Source: Lachnospiraceae bacterium (GTDB taxonomy: Bacteria; Bacillota; Clostridia; Lachnospirales; Lachnospiraceae). From it: a stretch of 45,483 nucleotides of DNA. Shown one piece after another: positions 43,964 to 45,483 of the stretch (within the stretch, counting starts at the first letter, position 1; each line of letters begins with the position of its first letter). Location: contig SVEA01000073.1 of NCBI GenBank assembly GCA_015057615.1, positions 1 to 45,483 of the forward strand. Direction: 5' to 3'. The notes beneath the pieces are model-generated. The model had not been told where the DNA came from. It was given only the letters and a program-made list of their open reading frames with translations, and did not search any database. The translations under genes were made by a program, and so were the position numbers.

Positions 43964-44152
43964 TTATCTTTTTTTACTGCAATCGTAAATTGTATAGATT
44001 AGTTTTGATAAAATCACCATGATAACATAAACCAAAGACATACTTGTAAAGGCAGCTGATTTAAATACAAGGCTCAATATAATAGTTATGCTAAAATATA
44101 TTACTAGCATTATAATAAGCTCTTTAAGATTTTTTAGAATTTTTTCTTTCAT
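43964..44152 (-). CDS. Small two-helix membrane protein, unknown function
   Basis: 62 residues. The basic N-terminus MKEKILKNLKEL is followed by two hydrophobic helices (about 12-30 and 36-54) and a CSKKR tail. GAGGTGA lies 8 nt before ATG, which supports translation. Opposite in direction to the ABC genes and almost touching the stub at 43946. No family recognised. Confidence 0.6.
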   Translation of the reverse strand: MKEKILKNLKELIIMLVIYFSITIILSLVFKSAAFTSMSLVYVIMVILSKLIYTIYDCSKKR

Positions 44153-44366
44153 AATAAATCACCTCATTTAATTATTTCTTCAATGGCTGACTATAATTAT
44201 CAAATTATGTCTTCAAATTATGTTGCGTTATAGTAATCGTAGGTGTCATTATGAATCCCAATTATATATAAAGAAAAGATGCTTACCATCTCAATTTTGT
44301 TAAAGTACAAGGCAAGAAGATAAGTATTAACCACATTTTCGGTCCTGTCAACTATCTGGATAAAAA

Positions 44367-44404
44367 GCGACATCCAGATTTAATAATAAGTTCTATTCAT
44401 CTCA
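44367..44404. repeat. Composite repeat: tRNA-Cys 3' fragment joined to a 24-bp direct repeat
   Basis: GCGACATCCAGATTT at 44367-44381 is identical to 45097-45111 inside the tRNA-Cys gene (T-arm and acceptor 3' side, same orientation). The adjoining TAATAATAAGTTCTATTCAT with its last four bases CTCA (44381-44404) recurs at 44920-44943 with one mismatch. The fragment could be an integration scar. It also pairs with ATCTGGAT just upstream. The rest of 44153-44548 shows no convincing gene. Confidence 0.5.
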
Positions 44405-44548
44405 CGAAAAGCCTTACTTTAGTCATTTAAATTCTAATTTATTTAGCTGAATTAACGTATCTTTTGACTGATATGATGTGGGCTGATTTAATAGTCATCT
44501 CTTTGACTATAAATAATTCTTATATATAAATTATATGTAATAGTTCAA

Positions 44549-44893
44549 CTATAAATTGGAGTTTGTAAATTTCTGATTGCGCTTATTTTGACTATTGGAT
44601 ATACGTCTTAAAAGGTATCTAAATCCATCTAAAATCAAACCATAAATAATTAAAGTTACAATTGAACCGATGTACCAATATATTGAAATATGACCGATGA
44701 TTGTTCCAGAAGATACTTGTAGCCCTGAGTTCATAAAAGCACTTACTATATCAGAACGAGATATAATCCTTAAAACCGGATTTAGGTGAATCAAAACAAT
44801 ACTTTTTGAATCCTGTCCTATTTGATGCATGTATATTTCCAATACGGCTAATATAATAGACCAAAAGACAAAGGATCTAAATGTTTTTTTCAT
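44549..44893 (-). CDS. Small membrane protein, unknown function
   Basis: 114 residues with two helices (FVFWSIILAVLEIYMHQIG near the N-terminus and ISIYWYIGSIVTLIIYGLIL at about 69-88) and a basic, Asn-rich tail. GGAGG lies 9 nt before ATG. It lies between the two copies of the 24-bp direct repeat, so it may have arrived with that segment. No family recognised. Confidence 0.65.
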   Translation of the reverse strand: MKKTFRSFVFWSIILAVLEIYMHQIGQDSKSIVLIHLNPVLRIISRSDIVSAFMNSGLQVSSGTIIGHISIYWYIGSIVTLIIYGLILDGFRYLLRRISNSQNKRNQKFTNSNL

Positions 44894-44919
44894 TTAGTAA
44901 TTCCTCCATAAAATACAAA

Positions 44920-44943
44920 TAATAATAAATTCTATTCATCTCA
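44920..44943. repeat. Second copy of the 24-bp direct repeat
   Basis: TAATAATAAATTCTATTCAT followed by CTCA, one mismatch from 44381-44404. Together they bracket 44405-44919. Confidence 0.6.
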
Positions 44944-45094
44944 TCTTTCTACTCTATCTTACCACAATATTACCTTTAGGTAAATTTATTCCACCAAAAG
45001 TATACCCCCTCTTACAAAGTGTAATCCATACATTTCTTTCCATAAAAAATCTCTAAACCTTCAGAATACTAAGGTTTAGAGACCATTCTTTGAG

Positions 45095-45165
45095 AGGCGA
45101 CATCCAGATTTGAACTGGAGATCAGGGTGTTGCAGACCCATGCCTTACCACTTGGCTATGTCGCC
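45095..45165 (-). tRNA. tRNA-Cys (GCA)
   Basis: On the minus strand the acceptor stem GGCGACA/TGTCGCC, anticodon loop CTGCAAC with anticodon GCA, and T-loop GTTCAAATC are all present. CCA is not encoded. The top pair of the anticodon stem is irregular (T-T), otherwise normal. Confidence 0.95.
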
Positions 45166-45253
45166 ATATTTAATTATTTCTGATGCTATTTTATTATATC
45201 AACCATTATATTATACGTCAAGTATAAGTGTTTATATTGATTAAGATATTAAA

Positions 45254-45325
45254 CTCCCCGAGTAGGGCTCGAACCTACAACATCACGGTTAACAGCCGTG
45301 CGCTCTACCATTGAGCTATCGAGGA
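45254..45325 (-). tRNA. tRNA-Asn (GTT)
   Basis: On the minus strand the acceptor TCCTCGA/TCGGGGA, D-loop AGCTCAATGGTAGAGC, anticodon loop CTGTTAA (anticodon GTT), and T-loop GGTTCGAGCCC. CCA is not encoded. It lies 88 bp upstream of tRNA-Cys, probably in one transcript. Confidence 0.95.
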
Positions 45326-45344
45326 ATAGTAAAATGCTAATATA

Positions 45345-45378
45345 GAAAAAACAGAAAACCGTTTATAAATTTTCTGTT
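45345..45378 (-). terminator. Terminator of a gene beyond the right edge
   Basis: ACAGAAAA pairs with TTTTCTGT, and on the minus strand a run of six T follows. It would end a minus-strand transcript entering from the right, or sit just upstream of the tRNAs. 45379-45483 shows nothing else. Confidence 0.5.
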
Positions 45379-45483
45379 CTATAAAATCAGCAATTAACTC
45401 ATCCAATTGACTTTCTTCTACACACGAAAATGTGATCATCCATAAGTGCTAAAGCATTTCTAACTAGGTAGAAATACCTCGCA

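Overview
The window looks like chromosomal DNA of a Clostridia member, most likely a Lachnospiraceae plant- or mucin-glycan degrader. The grounds are low to moderate GC, strong AGGAGG ribosome binding sites, Lpl-type (YteP/YtcP-like) sugar ABC importers, a glycine T-box before glyS, and the rpsF-ssb-rpsR gene order. The species cannot be named from the sequence.

Layout. 1-6886 (minus): a fucose-glycan operon of two permeases, a lipoprotein binding protein and two GH29 alpha-L-fucosidases. It is divergent from a CBM9-like protein and a LacI regulator (7365-9796, plus). 10121-12146 (minus): M28 peptidase and CutC. 12693-16332 (minus): a second Lpl-type importer without enzymes. 17196-18286 (minus): rpsF-ssb-rpsR, followed by a small membrane protein, inorganic pyrophosphatase, a DUF4886 protein and a GH78 alpha-L-rhamnosidase. 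24519-27787 (plus): a sugar isomerase/epimerase-like TIM barrel and two Gfo/Idh/MocA oxidoreductases, convergent with an AraC regulator. 28680-30067 (minus): glyS with a single-base frameshift, preceded by a glycine T-box leader and a consensus promoter. 30545-35521: an MMPL exporter with a heptad-repeat surface partner and a divergent TetR regulator. 35704-37716 (minus): a beta-propeller lipoprotein and a GNAT acetyltransferase. 38449-43944 (plus): two adjacent ABC export modules, FtsX/MacB type and ABC-2 type. Two of the membrane genes carry inactivating lesions and a following gene is reduced to a start stub. 44549-45325: small membrane proteins and tRNA-Cys and tRNA-Asn.

The least explained content lies between the genes. 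(i) A small stem-loop with covarying stem, followed by CAGAAATGAGGA, recurs upstream of unrelated genes, often with its GAGGA acting as the ribosome binding site. Before the beta-propeller lipoprotein it forms a tandem array of five 32-bp units. (ii) A family of about 294-bp elements and shorter relatives shares one terminal inverted repeat (GATATGAGTGTC). Six of seven copies lie within 16 bp of a stop codon. (iii) A related two-hairpin leader precedes ppa and two ABC membrane genes. (iv) There are other multi-hairpin repeats, a 3 x 86 bp tandem repeat, and a partial duplication of the rpsR 3' end.

All functions are read from motifs and family resemblance. No database search was possible.
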